Shown in pieces: positions 34,665-44,007 of a stretch of DNA of 61,247 bases. Source of the stretch: Pseudomonadota bacterium (GTDB lineage Bacteria > Pseudomonadota > Alphaproteobacteria > Rhizobiales > Hyphomicrobiaceae); assembly GCA_023423275.1 (NCBI GenBank), contig JAFAFW010000041.1:1-61247 (forward strand), given 5' to 3'. The first letter of the stretch is position 1. Each line of letters opens with the position of its first letter. Made by a program: the position numbers and the translations under genes. Under the pieces are notes generated by a model that was not told where the DNA came from, searched no databases, and saw only the letters and a list, made by a program, of their open reading frames with translations.

Positions 34665-36242
34665 ATGCATGTATCACTGAAGGCTCTGGCCCTCGCGGCC
34701 GGATTGGGGGCGGGAGCACTGATGCTCTCACAGCCGACGCTTGCCGAGACGCTTGTGGTGGCCGCCGAGCGGACGCCCGAAGGTCTCGACACTGATATCC
34801 GGCTGCCGGGAACGCAGGAAGTTATCGTTCAGACCTACGAAGGGTTGCTGCGCTACGGCCGCAGCAAGGATGCCAATGGCAATGAAGTTCTCGACACCGG
34901 CAAGATCGAGCCGCATCTGGCCGAGAGCTGGAAAGTTGCCGACGATGGCAAGTCTGTCACGTTCAAGTTGCGCGAAGGCGTAAAAAGCCCGGCCGGAAAT
35001 GAGCTGACGTCAGAAGATGTCGTCTGGGGCTACAAGAAGGCGATAGCCCAAAAGCGGACCGGCGCGTTTCTGATGAACGTCGCGCAGGTCGAGGACGTCG
35101 TCGCAGATAGCAAGTACGGAGTGACCTACAAGCTCAAAGGACCGAATGCATTTCTGCTGCCGATCCTGACGAGCTTCGTGCCGGGAATATACGACTCTGT
35201 CGAAGCCAAGAAGCACGCGACTGCGGAAGACCCTTGGGCCGCCAAGCACATTCAATTCAATACGCTGGGCTTCGGTGCGTACACACTGCAAACTCTGAAG
35301 CCGGGCGAGGAGGCAATCTATATTGCGAATCCGAACTATTTCCTCGGTAAGCCGCACTATGACCGCATTGTCTATCGTGCGGTTCCATCGGTCTCCAACA
35401 GGGCGCTGTTGCTGAAGTCAGGACAGGTTCATTCAGCGATCAACCTCGGCCTGCAGAACATTCAGCAGTTCGCGAATGATAAGAACTTCACGGTTCTCGA
35501 TCGCCCCCGCCGCGGCGCAGCATCTTTGGCGATGAATCCGAAGCTTCCGCCGTTCGAGGATATTCGCGTCCGTCAGGCCGTGGGTTGGTCGATCGACAGG
35601 GAGTCGCTGAACAAGTCCGTATTCCAGGGCAAAGGTGTCGTCGCCAATACGCCGGTTCCGCCATATATCCCAGGGGCTGCTCAGGATCTTTATCCGACAC
35701 CGACGCGTGACATCGCCAAGGCCAAGGCTCTTCTGGCCGAGGCAGGGCACGCCGACGGCATCGATGTCGAGTTGATCTATGCCGATACGTCGGGCTGGGA
35801 AGAGGCCTATGCCGTTCAGGCCGCTGCACAGCTCAAGGAGGCCAATATCCGGGTGAAGCTGGCCAAGCTGTCTCCGACCGACCTGCGTGCTCGTCAGGCC
35901 GTCAGCCGCCGCGACATCCCGTTCCAGATCGTCGAGGATGGCCCGTTTGTGATGGATGCGCTTTACACGATGTCCATCATCGCCAAGACCAACGGCAGCT
36001 CCAACCAATCGGCATACTCGGATCCGGCCCTGGACGAGAAGATCAATCAGGCATCAATGGTTATGGATGATGCGAAGCGTCTGGAACTGACGCGGGCGAT
36101 CCAGAAGGAATGGCTCGACAAAATGATCTGGGCGCATGGCGTTTTCCGCCCGTTGTTCAAAGTGGTGCCGAAGCGTGTGTCCGGCTATCTCTGGCATCCC
36201 GATGAGCATGAACGCTGGGCTGATCTGAAGCCAGCGAAGTAA
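34665..36242 (+). CDS. Periplasmic peptide-type substrate-binding protein (SBP family 5)
   Basis: This 525-residue protein has a signal peptide ending SQPTLA before ETLVVAAERTPEGLD. It belongs to extracellular solute-binding family 5 (DppA/OppA), with SWKVADDGKSVTFKLREGVK near residue 90 and NPKLPPFEDIRVRQAVGWSI near 290. The frame is open far upstream, but the ATG at 34665 starts the signal peptide and has a nearby GGAG. It delivers the substrate to the permeases that follow. Unlike many Dpp operons, both ATPase genes precede it. The ligand is unknown. Confidence 0.94.
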   Translation: MHVSLKALALAAGLGAGALMLSQPTLAETLVVAAERTPEGLDTDIRLPGTQEVIVQTYEGLLRYGRSKDANGNEVLDTGKIEPHLAESWKVADDGKSVTFKLREGVKSPAGNELTSEDVVWGYKKAIAQKRTGAFLMNVAQVEDVVADSKYGVTYKLKGPNAFLLPILTSFVPGIYDSVEAKKHATAEDPWAAKHIQFNTLGFGAYTLQTLKPGEEAIYIANPNYFLGKPHYDRIVYRAVPSVSNRALLLKSGQVHSAINLGLQNIQQFANDKNFTVLDRPRRGAASLAMNPKLPPFEDIRVRQAVGWSIDRESLNKSVFQGKGVVANTPVPPYIPGAAQDLYPTPTRDIAKAKALLAEAGHADGIDVELIYADTSGWEEAYAVQAAAQLKEANIRVKLAKLSPTDLRARQAVSRRDIPFQIVEDGPFVMDALYTMSIIAKTNGSSNQSAYSDPALDEKINQASMVMDDAKRLELTRAIQKEWLDKMIWAHGVFRPLFKVVPKRVSGYLWHPDEHERWADLKPAK

Positions 36243-36259
36243 GGCAATCGCGATCCGCC

Positions 36260-37267
36260 ATGACAGTCTTTCGATTCATCTATCGACGGATCGCGACCGC
36301 GCTCCTGGCAATCGTGGCGGTGCTTATCGCCACGTTCCTGCTGGTTCGCCTGACGCCGGATCCTGTGGCCACGCTGGCCGGTCCGGATGCGACAGCAGAA
36401 CAGCTGCAGATGGTCGAGAAGCAAATCGGGCTCGACAAAAGCGTTCCGGAACAGTTTCTCGCCTATGCACGCAACATCCTGACCGGAGACTTCGGCCGTT
36501 CGTGGATCAGCGGGCGTCCGGTCCTTCAGGAGATTGCCGAAAAAGCGCCGTCAACGATCGAGCTGCTGCTCTGGGGCGTTGCAATCGGAACCATCGTCGG
36601 CGTGGCGATTGGGGTGCATGCCGCCTACAGCCGCGATGGCGGGTTCGATCAATTGACGCGACTGTTGTCTCTGGTCGGCTTTTCTGTGCCGACTTATTTT
36701 CTCGGCCTGATTTCTCTTCTGGTCTTCTTTTACTTCCTCGAATGGGCGCCACCCGGAATGGGCCGCCTTTCGCCGCTCTACACGCCACCGGAACATGTTA
36801 CCGGCAGTTACACTATCGACGGATTGCTCGCCGGGAATTTTGAAGTGGCGTTCTCGGCCGCTTCGCAACTTGTGCTGCCGGTGCTTTGCATCGCGATCAT
36901 CTGCGCGGCCCCGACGATCAAACAGACGCGTGCTCTCGCACTCGAAGTGCTCGAGGGCGACTATGTTCGCTATGGCAAAGGACTGGGCATGTCGCCTCGG
37001 ATGATCCGTAGCATGGTGCTGCGGAACTGCCTGGCCCCAATCGTGACATTCGTCGGCATCGAGCTTGTCAGCCTGATGGGAACGACCGCGATCATCGAAT
37101 ACGTCTTCTCCTGGGGTGGCCTCGGACAATATGGCCTGTCGGCGATCATGAAAGGCGATTTCAATGCGGTGCAGGGTTACGTCTTGGTGCTCGCCTGCTT
37201 CTGCGCGTTGATCTTCATCGTGGTCGATTTGATCGTTCTCGTTATTGAACCTCGGGGCAGAGAATGA
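36260..37267 (+). CDS. Peptide ABC transporter permease (DppB-like)
   Basis: This 335-residue inner-membrane permease has six hydrophobic segments. It starts FIYRRIATALLAIVAVLIAT with the family sequence LVRLTPDPVATLAG, and later has LGMSPRMIRSMVLRNCLAPI, the EAA-type loop contacting the ATPases. It ends 4 bases into the next permease gene (overlap ATGA), so the two are co-translated. Confidence 0.94.
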   Translation: MTVFRFIYRRIATALLAIVAVLIATFLLVRLTPDPVATLAGPDATAEQLQMVEKQIGLDKSVPEQFLAYARNILTGDFGRSWISGRPVLQEIAEKAPSTIELLLWGVAIGTIVGVAIGVHAAYSRDGGFDQLTRLLSLVGFSVPTYFLGLISLLVFFYFLEWAPPGMGRLSPLYTPPEHVTGSYTIDGLLAGNFEVAFSAASQLVLPVLCIAIICAAPTIKQTRALALEVLEGDYVRYGKGLGMSPRMIRSMVLRNCLAPIVTFVGIELVSLMGTTAIIEYVFSWGGLGQYGLSAIMKGDFNAVQGYVLVLACFCALIFIVVDLIVLVIEPRGRE

Positions 37268-38154
37268 CCGTCGCCGCGCAGCAGTCAGCTCCACCAACTG
37301 AGCGCCTGCATTGGGCGCGCTTTATCGCGCTCCTGAACCGAAGCCGCATCGCAACCGTTGGCGCGGTCATTCTCCTTCTGCTCGCCATCGCGAGTATTCT
37401 GATCGCATACGTTTCGCCATACGATGCCTTTGCACCATCGCCTGAGTCGATTTTCCTGCCGCCAAGCGCGCAGCATTGGTTTGGAACCGATATCAACGGA
37501 ATGGATGTTTTCACCCGCGTTGTTTACGGGGCGCGGTACTCTTTCATGATTGCGATACCGACTGTGGCGCTGGCCGTGATCCTGGGCGCTCCTGCCGGCC
37601 TTTACGCCGGATATACTGGTGGCTTGGCTGATGAAGTCCTGACGCGGCTCACGGATACGATACGGATTTTTCCGGGCATCATCTTGGCGCTGGCGATCGT
37701 TGCGGCCCTCGGACCCTCGCTGCTCAATGTGATCTTGACGCTCGCAGTACTCGACGCGGCTATTTTCGCTCGCTTGGTTCGCGCGGAGACGATTGCGGTG
37801 CGCAAAGGCGGCATGGTCGAATCTGCGGTCGCGGCGGGCAATCCGAGCTGGCGGGTGATGTGGCTCCATGTGTTGCCAAATGTTCAGCAAGGCATGGTGG
37901 CGCAGATGTCTGTACGTGCGGCCTGGGCGGTGCGCGTCAGCGCGACGCTGGCTTTCCTCGGAATCGGCGTACAGCCGCCGACACCCGAGTGGGGATTGAT
38001 GATCCGCCAGGGTGGCGAATACATGCTGTCGGGGCAGTGGTGGGTTGGCCTGTTTCCAGGCCTAGCTTTGCTTTTGATGGTTCTTGGTTTGAATTTCGTG
38101 GGTGACGGCTTGCAGGACGTGCTTGATCCAAGGCGTCGCGGACAAAGTGACTGA
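37264..38154 (+). CDS. Peptide ABC transporter permease (DppC-like)
   Basis: This 296-residue second permease has an N-terminal cytoplasmic tail and helix, then HWFGTDINGMDVFTRVVYGA (typical DppC loop) and the EAA region SAVAAGNPSWRVMWLHVLPN near residue 190. The C-terminal part LFPGLALLLMVLGLNFVGDG is a family hallmark. It overlaps the preceding permease by four bases and is followed one base later by the M20 peptidase gene. Confidence 0.94.
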   Translation: MTVAAQQSAPPTERLHWARFIALLNRSRIATVGAVILLLLAIASILIAYVSPYDAFAPSPESIFLPPSAQHWFGTDINGMDVFTRVVYGARYSFMIAIPTVALAVILGAPAGLYAGYTGGLADEVLTRLTDTIRIFPGIILALAIVAALGPSLLNVILTLAVLDAAIFARLVRAETIAVRKGGMVESAVAAGNPSWRVMWLHVLPNVQQGMVAQMSVRAAWAVRVSATLAFLGIGVQPPTPEWGLMIRQGGEYMLSGQWWVGLFPGLALLLMVLGLNFVGDGLQDVLDPRRRGQSD

Positions 38155-38155
38155 C

Positions 38156-39520
38156 ATGGACGATTGGCAACGCATTGCGGAGGCAGTCGACGCGGAAGTC
38201 GACCGCGGGCTTGAGGATCTGCTCGGCGCGATACGAATCCCGTCAGTGGTGGCCTGGGGCGAGGAGAATCTGGGGCGCTCTGCGGATTACCTATCAGCGC
38301 TTCTGAACAAGGACGGCTGGATCGCTGCGCCAGTCAAAGTCGCCGACAACACCGGCGTCTACGCCGAGATCGGCACGCAGCATGATCGCAGCATCGTCCT
38401 TTATGGGCACCACGATGTTCAGCCGCCCGAGCCGCTGGATGCTTGGACCGATCCGCCATTCGAGCCTGTGATACGCGACGACCGCATTTATGGTCGCGGC
38501 GCCGCCGACAATAAAGGCCAGTTCTTTGCCTATATCTTTGCCGTCCGTGCGCTGCGCAAGCTGTACGGCGATGTTCCGCTGCATCTGAAATTCTTCATCG
38601 ATGGCGAGGAAGAGGTCGGCAATCCTCATCTCGCCGATATGATCAAGGTTCTGAAATCTAAACTAATGGGATCGGTGCTCGTCTTCACCATTGACGGGCC
38701 GGAGCATCCGACAGGCGATCCACGCATTGTTTTCGGGTTCCGCGGTGGCTTCACGCTGCGCATCACTGTGAATGCGATGGCAGCCGATCTGCATTCCGGA
38801 CACTGGGGCAACATAGCCCCCGATGCAGCCATGGTGTTGACCCGGTTGCTATCATCGCTGATCGATGAGGATGGACGTGTCAGAGCCTCGGGGTTCTACG
38901 ATGGGATCACTCCGCCGACGCCGTATGAGCGTAAGGCGATGGACGCCATTCCATTTGACGATGCGGCGGTGATGGAGGATCTCGGCGCGCAAGAGTTTTC
39001 AGGGCCGCAAAATGTTCGGGCGATGGAGCGGATGATGTTCCTGCCCAGCCTCGTCGTGACGGGGCTGAAGTCAGGATATGTCGGTACTGGAACCCAACAT
39101 CAGAATTCAATTTCCGCCAGCGCAACGGCACAGATCGATGTGCGGACTGTCGTCGGTCAGGATCGTGCGCAGATGATCGCTGGAATGCGTGAGTTTATTC
39201 TCGCCCAATGCCCATATGCCCAGATCGAAGTACTCTCCGATAAATGGCCGTCCTCCACACCGATGGAGACGCCCTATGCTCAGGCCGTCATTCGCGCTTT
39301 TCAAACCGGGTTCGGAAAAGATCCGGTGCTGTTACCTCGGAGCGGCGGTTCTGCTCCCGACGTCCTATTCACGCGCGAGCTCGGCCTGCCATCTCTGTGG
39401 ACGCATATTGCAAACGCAGATATGCGTGGTCATGCGCCGAATGAAAACATGCGTATTGACCGTATCAAGGCTGGCGCCCGGGCGTCGGCGGCGTTGATGC
39501 TGGAGTTGGCGCGCGAGTAA
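38156..39520 (+). CDS. M20-family dipeptidase/amidohydrolase
   Basis: This 454-residue zinc enzyme belongs to the M20 family (CNDP/PepV-like dipeptidases). Metal-site motifs are LYGHHDVQPPEPLDAW near residue 82, YGRGAADNKGQ near 115 and DGEEEVGNP near 147. A lid domain with ADLHSGHWGN near 219 lies between the halves, and PRSGGSAPDV sits near the C-terminal His site. The frame is open 54 bases upstream into the permease gene, but the ATG at 38156 is one base after that stop. As last gene of the importer operon it probably hydrolyses the imported dipeptide-like or carbamoyl compound. It converges with the MmgE/PrpD gene, 3 bases apart. Confidence 0.92.
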   Translation: MDDWQRIAEAVDAEVDRGLEDLLGAIRIPSVVAWGEENLGRSADYLSALLNKDGWIAAPVKVADNTGVYAEIGTQHDRSIVLYGHHDVQPPEPLDAWTDPPFEPVIRDDRIYGRGAADNKGQFFAYIFAVRALRKLYGDVPLHLKFFIDGEEEVGNPHLADMIKVLKSKLMGSVLVFTIDGPEHPTGDPRIVFGFRGGFTLRITVNAMAADLHSGHWGNIAPDAAMVLTRLLSSLIDEDGRVRASGFYDGITPPTPYERKAMDAIPFDDAAVMEDLGAQEFSGPQNVRAMERMMFLPSLVVTGLKSGYVGTGTQHQNSISASATAQIDVRTVVGQDRAQMIAGMREFILAQCPYAQIEVLSDKWPSSTPMETPYAQAVIRAFQTGFGKDPVLLPRSGGSAPDVLFTRELGLPSLWTHIANADMRGHAPNENMRIDRIKAGARASAALMLELARE

Positions 39521-39523
39521 TTC

Positions 39524-40891
39524 TCAGCGCGGGAACGCTGTGATCAGAGACCGAACGTCAGGAATTTTCTCAGCCGCGAGGATCAGGTTGCTGAAGCGTT
39601 CGATGTCAGACTTCGCTGCGCCATTCACTTCCATGCATCCGTTGAATTTCGCCATGACCTCCGCAGTGGTCATGGGATACTCGGGCGACCCTTTCATCAC
39701 GTCCTGGGACTTTGCCACCACTTCACCGCTGCGCAGTCGAACATGCACCCTTGCGGGGGCTACGGCGTCGGCGGCGATGTCGGGAGCCTCGCCAACAGTG
39801 ATGCAGCGCGCCCACGCAACGTCCTCCGCCATGACCTTTTCCGTCGAAAAAGACGGGAGTCCAATTACGCCGTCAACCAGAGCCCGCGCAAAATTGTAGG
39901 CGGCATTGAACTGTGCGTGGACAACCGGATTGGACGCGGTTTCCGGCCCGAACGGGCGCCCGACGATCTGACCATTTACGCGGCTCATCGTGATTTCCAC
40001 GCTCTCGATTTGGTCAGGTGTGAGGCGTTCGCCTCGAAGCTTCAGCGCCAATTCAATCACGGTGTGATTGCAGCGGCAGCAAGGATAGGGCTTCAGGCTA
40101 ATCCTGCGCGCGTGCCATTCGCTACCAAGGTCTGCAGTGAGAATATTGGCTTCGACAATATCGCGTTCGTAGAGATGAAAGAGGCCCGAAGATCCGGTCA
40201 GAAACCGATAGGGACCAGTTAAGCCGCTGCGTGCCAAATGCGCGGCAAGCACACCGGATCGGGCAGCGAAGCCAGGGCCGAGACGCTTTGCCAGCACGCC
40301 ATCGCTGATTGACTGCGTCGTTCCACCCATCTGTACGAATGCCAATCCCATCGCGCTGATAAGCTGATCAGATGACAGTTGGAGCAGTGTGCCGGCGGTA
40401 GTCGCGGCGGCGAAAACACCGAACATCGTTGTAGGATGCCAACCCTTGTTTAGGCTGTCGTGACACGCGAGGCCGACGCGGCAGAAAACTTCGACGCCTA
40501 GCGTGACTGCGGCAAGAAACTCCCGCCCGGTAACATCGCCCCGCATTTCGGCTGCCGCCAGCGCCGCGGGAAGGACGACGCAGAATGCGTGGATGCGAGC
40601 GGGATCGTACTGATCGTCGAAGTCCAGTGCATGCGCAGCCGCTGCGTTACCTAACGCAGCGCTGCCAGGATCAGCACGCTCACCGGTCAGCAATAACGTT
40701 GAGTGCCCCGCTCCGCCCCCCCAGACGGAGAGAGAAGTGTTGAGCTCAGCTATGCCCGGCGCATCTCTTGCGGCGGACATGACCCCGAACGTATCGAGAA
40801 GAAGAAGTTTGATATGACTGCTCAGATCTACGCAAAATGATCGAGTTCTCAATTCAAACAGGCTCGTACAGAGATCGTGTTCGAGAGACAT
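39524..40891 (-). CDS. MmgE/PrpD-family protein
   Basis: This 455-residue protein of the MmgE/PrpD family includes 2-methylcitrate dehydratase, cis-aconitate decarboxylase and related hydro-lyases. Hallmarks are ALGNAAAAHALDFDDQ near residue 80, GWHPTTMFGVFAAATTAG near 150 and LKPYPCCRCNHTVIELAL near 270. The frame extends 57 bases to a TTG at 40948, but the ATG at 40891 starts at the usual family N-terminus. Neither has a strong ribosome site. It faces the M20 operon tail-to-tail. The reaction cannot be assigned. Confidence 0.9.
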   Translation of the reverse strand: MSLEHDLCTSLFELRTRSFCVDLSSHIKLLLLDTFGVMSAARDAPGIAELNTSLSVWGGGAGHSTLLLTGERADPGSAALGNAAAAHALDFDDQYDPARIHAFCVVLPAALAAAEMRGDVTGREFLAAVTLGVEVFCRVGLACHDSLNKGWHPTTMFGVFAAATTAGTLLQLSSDQLISAMGLAFVQMGGTTQSISDGVLAKRLGPGFAARSGVLAAHLARSGLTGPYRFLTGSSGLFHLYERDIVEANILTADLGSEWHARRISLKPYPCCRCNHTVIELALKLRGERLTPDQIESVEITMSRVNGQIVGRPFGPETASNPVVHAQFNAAYNFARALVDGVIGLPSFSTEKVMAEDVAWARCITVGEAPDIAADAVAPARVHVRLRSGEVVAKSQDVMKGSPEYPMTTAEVMAKFNGCMEVNGAAKSDIERFSNLILAAEKIPDVRSLITAFPR

Positions 40892-41521
40892 GAATGCTCG
40901 CGGATTAAGTGCTTTAACATCCCTATTCGCTCTACTGCCCAGCGTCAATTGCCAACGATTTTCTCATCCGCGAGCGTTGGATGATAGTACCCTGCAAAGG
41001 GTAAAGATCGATAACAACCGATCTGTCGGCTTAGGGGCAACAATCTGACGTGGTCAAAGATGAAAAACGCGTCTCTGATTCGAGACTTCCGACGTCTGTT
41101 TGTGGCCGACTTCCGCAAATGGGACGAACCGTTGGATCGGGTTCGTTCCGTCGCGCTAGTCCGACAGCCGCCATATGGCGAGCGGCGTTTGGGCCAGAAG
41201 CTGCCGTCTGGACTTCAGGTCTTTGCGCGTCGCACAGAGACGAAACGTCCCACAAGCTGCCGTCGCATGGGATGTGGTCGGGGACGCGAAACACGCCGCC
41301 GACCATGTCAACTCTCAGGGGTACGCGGATATTGCTATAGGCCAGCAACAGATCACTCGGTCTTCATAATTCCGACACCGGTTCATCGAAGGGTTGGACC
41401 GGGAGCCAGGTCACTCACTTGCCGGCTTGTGTCGATGACTTCGATGAGGGCAAGCCGATCAACAAAGCGCTCAACGACGTTGTAGAGTTAAGAGCTTTCG
41501 CCGCTCATGGGACAGGTCGCG
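40892..41521. other. Stretch without a supported gene
   Basis: This 630-bp stretch has several short open frames on both strands (for example 41031-41348 on - and 41060-41485 on +). None has a family motif, a ribosome site or a neighbour that explains it. It probably holds decayed coding DNA. The promoter of the MmgE/PrpD gene should lie in its first 100 bases. Confidence 0.35.
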
Positions 41522-42196
41522 TCACGACACGGAGAGATGCCGGTGCCGAGAGATGTCGGTCTTATCCAAGCCAAAGGAATGGACGTACAGCGTCACCTCA
41601 TTGGGCCGCAGCAGCTCTTTGTTGTCCCGAAAAGCGCGATGAATGGCCGATTGAACTGCTTTTTCATCCAGTCCTTCGATCAGAATTAATCCTTCAAAGG
41701 ATGAATCGTTCTGACGCAGCTGTTTTTCGGCTGTTCGAATGGATGTGCTTGGGTTGTCTGTCTCAAGTAAACGCACCGCTGCTATCCGATCCATGGCGAT
41801 CACGTTATCCAGCGTGTCGAAGGCTTCGGTTGCAGCGGCTCCGCGGAGAAGAAGAGGGGCGACAAAGCCGCCTTGCCCGATGCCTTTCGATGCTGTGCAA
41901 CGGCCACCGCCGCGCGCAAAATTGCCCAGGATTGGCATGATGCGCTGCGACCACGGTGTCGGTGAGTTGAGGCGGGCAAGATAGTCCGCACTTGCCATCA
42001 CTTCGGGCTGCTCCAGTTCGTACAGGATGAAATAGCGCCGGACGTCAGTCGTTACAGCGCGGAACACACGCACCGCGAGAAAACCCGGGATGCTGACGCG
42101 CTCTGTCGTGTGCTCGCGGGTCAGCCAGTGAAGGTAGTCCGTTTCCTGATGCGGCTGCACATCACTCCAAATGGCTAGAAATCCACTGCCATGCAT
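41522..42196 (-). CDS. EthD/dimeric alpha-beta-barrel-like protein
   Basis: This 224-residue protein of unknown function begins MHGSGFLAIWSDVQPHQETD. The first half (DYLHWLTREHTTERVSIPGF, then RYFILYELEQPEVMAS) resembles ferredoxin-like barrel proteins of the EthD or DUF4286 kind, and a weaker second copy appears after residue 110. The frame is open 39 codons upstream into the flavoprotein gene, but the ATG at 42196 has AAGGA eight bases before it. As third gene after a GntR regulator and a flavoprotein it may support that pathway. No catalytic role is assigned. Confidence 0.7.
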   Translation of the reverse strand: MHGSGFLAIWSDVQPHQETDYLHWLTREHTTERVSIPGFLAVRVFRAVTTDVRRYFILYELEQPEVMASADYLARLNSPTPWSQRIMPILGNFARGGGRCTASKGIGQGGFVAPLLLRGAAATEAFDTLDNVIAMDRIAAVRLLETDNPSTSIRTAEKQLRQNDSSFEGLILIEGLDEKAVQSAIHRAFRDNKELLRPNEVTLYVHSFGLDKTDISRHRHLSVS

Positions 42197-42275
42197 GAGC
42201 GGTTCCTTCGGTTTTTTGATTAAGTGATCAGCGACGGCAATTTTTCGGATGAGTACCGAAGACGTTTCTAGCGAG

Positions 42276-43976
42276 TCATGGTTTGAGCAAAGCTCCCTGG
42301 CTTTCTGCAGCATGACGCGCGGCGAGATATCCGAAGGTCATGGCTGGACCCAACGTGACGCCGGGGCCTGGGTACACGCCGCGCATGATTGAATCCATGT
42401 CATTCCCGCAAGCATACAGGCCCGGGACAATCGTTCCGTCCGGCCGCATGACTTGCGCGGACGCATTGGTCACCAAGCCGCAGCTCGCACCAAGATCGCC
42501 TGGATAGATCCTGACGGCGTAAAACGGTGCTGTTGTGAGTGGTCCAATGCAAGGATTTGGCTTGTGCGCACTGTCGCCGAGATTGCGCTGGTAGGCGTCG
42601 GATCCTTTGTGAAATTCTTCATCTATTCCCGTAGCGGTGAAGCCGTTGTGTCGAGCGACAGTTGCCGCGAGCCGTTGAAACGGCAGCTCGAGTTTGGCTG
42701 CCAAATCCTCAAGTGTATTGGCGCGGGTCACATAACCGTCGGCAATGGCTGCTTTCAGATTCAACTTCCGTGGCCGAACCATGCCGATGCCATACTTCAT
42801 GATGCAAGCATCATCACAAATGAGATGGCATGCGGATTTCGCGCGCCCTTCCAATTCGTGGAACATCGCCTCGACAAACAAATGGTAGCTGGTGGCCTCA
42901 TTCACAAAACGATCGCCGTCAGGATTGACAGCAATCAGCCCCGGCTTTCCGCGGTCGAGCACAAGATGGGGAAATGCCGCCTCGGATCCATCCCGGCGCC
43001 TACGTAAGGAGACTGGAGCGCCAAAGCTGTTGCGTGCGTGGCTCGTACCCAAATAGCCACCCGCAGATTGGCCGAGAACGATGCCATCTCCCGTCGCACT
43101 CTCAACGATTGGAGAATTCGCGCATAATGAAGGTGGCATCAATTCCGCACGCAACGTTGGATGGCGGGAGAACCCGCCCGTTGCCAAGACAACGCCGCAA
43201 CGGCAGCGTATTTCGCTCTCCCCTTCCTGCGTACGGATGACGACGCCGGCAACGCGGTCGTGATCTTCGAGCAGCGAGCAGGCCTCGACCGAGACCCGAA
43301 CCGAAACTTGTTTTTGCAGCAGGGAATAGTACAGGCGCCCCACGAGCGCATTGCCCATGACAAGACGCGCGCCTCTGCCATGTCGTATCTTGTCCATTGC
43401 AAAACGCGATAGCAACGTCGCGGAGTGGCGCGTCGAAGCCCATGATCTGCTGGCATTGAGCAGATGTCCGATATCGGCCCGATCGACCATCATGCCGCCG
43501 AACAGTGTGAATTCGGGCAAGGGCATCCGGACTTTGCTGAGTTGCGCACCCAGGATAGAACCGTCGAACGGCAGGGACTCCAGCGCACGACCACTCAATG
43601 ACGCCCCGCCGAGCGTAGCCAGGTAGTCGGGATGATGTGTGTAGGCGCGGAACGCGACCGAGGAGCGTTCCTGGAGGAAATCGACCATTTCCGGACCTGC
43701 ACTCAGGAAGGCATCGATCATCTCCCGTCTCATCCGGGGACCTAATGCTTGGCTGAGATAGGACCATGCGCGTTCAATGCTGTCGTCCGGCCGATCATGT
43801 CGCGTATTCGGTATCCAAACGGACCCCGCGGATCTCGCAGTCGTTCCGCCGACGTAAGGAGATTTCTCGACAACGCCGACATCGAGACCATGCAGTGCGG
43901 CAGTGAGTGCCGCCGTTAGCCCGGCCGCGCCGCTGCCGATGACAAGCAGATCGATCTCTTGGGTCGCTCGTGTCAT
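42276..43976 (-). CDS. FAD-dependent dehydrogenase (ketosteroid dehydrogenase/fumarate reductase-like)
   Basis: This 566-residue flavoprotein begins DLLVIGSGAAGLTAALTAAL, the FAD-binding Rossmann start, with VVEKSPYVGGTTARSAGSVW following. The C-terminal part has GLYACGNDMDSIMRG and YPGPGVTLGPAMTFGYLAAR, as in 3-ketosteroid 1-dehydrogenases and the wider FAD_binding_2 family. The frame is open 38 codons further, but the ATG at 43976 fits the domain start. The family oxidises ring or chain C-C or C-OH bonds. With a dehydroquinase homologue and TRAP importer next door, a quinate- or shikimate-type substrate is one guess. A steroid role is not supported by neighbours. Confidence 0.85.
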   Translation of the reverse strand: MTRATQEIDLLVIGSGAAGLTAALTAALHGLDVGVVEKSPYVGGTTARSAGSVWIPNTRHDRPDDSIERAWSYLSQALGPRMRREMIDAFLSAGPEMVDFLQERSSVAFRAYTHHPDYLATLGGASLSGRALESLPFDGSILGAQLSKVRMPLPEFTLFGGMMVDRADIGHLLNASRSWASTRHSATLLSRFAMDKIRHGRGARLVMGNALVGRLYYSLLQKQVSVRVSVEACSLLEDHDRVAGVVIRTQEGESEIRCRCGVVLATGGFSRHPTLRAELMPPSLCANSPIVESATGDGIVLGQSAGGYLGTSHARNSFGAPVSLRRRRDGSEAAFPHLVLDRGKPGLIAVNPDGDRFVNEATSYHLFVEAMFHELEGRAKSACHLICDDACIMKYGIGMVRPRKLNLKAAIADGYVTRANTLEDLAAKLELPFQRLAATVARHNGFTATGIDEEFHKGSDAYQRNLGDSAHKPNPCIGPLTTAPFYAVRIYPGDLGASCGLVTNASAQVMRPDGTIVPGLYACGNDMDSIMRGVYPGPGVTLGPAMTFGYLAARHAAESQGALLKP

Positions 43977-44007
43977 GGCTGGATCGTGGCCTCTCGCGGC
44001 AAGGCGG

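Noticed and set aside
39524..40948. TTG start of the MmgE/PrpD gene at 40948
   Set aside because: A rare start codon and a basic 19-residue extension without family similarity. The ATG at 40891 fits better, though neither has a strong ribosome site.
41031..41485. Overlapping ORFs on both strands near 41.2 kb
   Set aside because: No recognisable motif, no ribosome site and mutually overlapping, so none was annotated as a gene.
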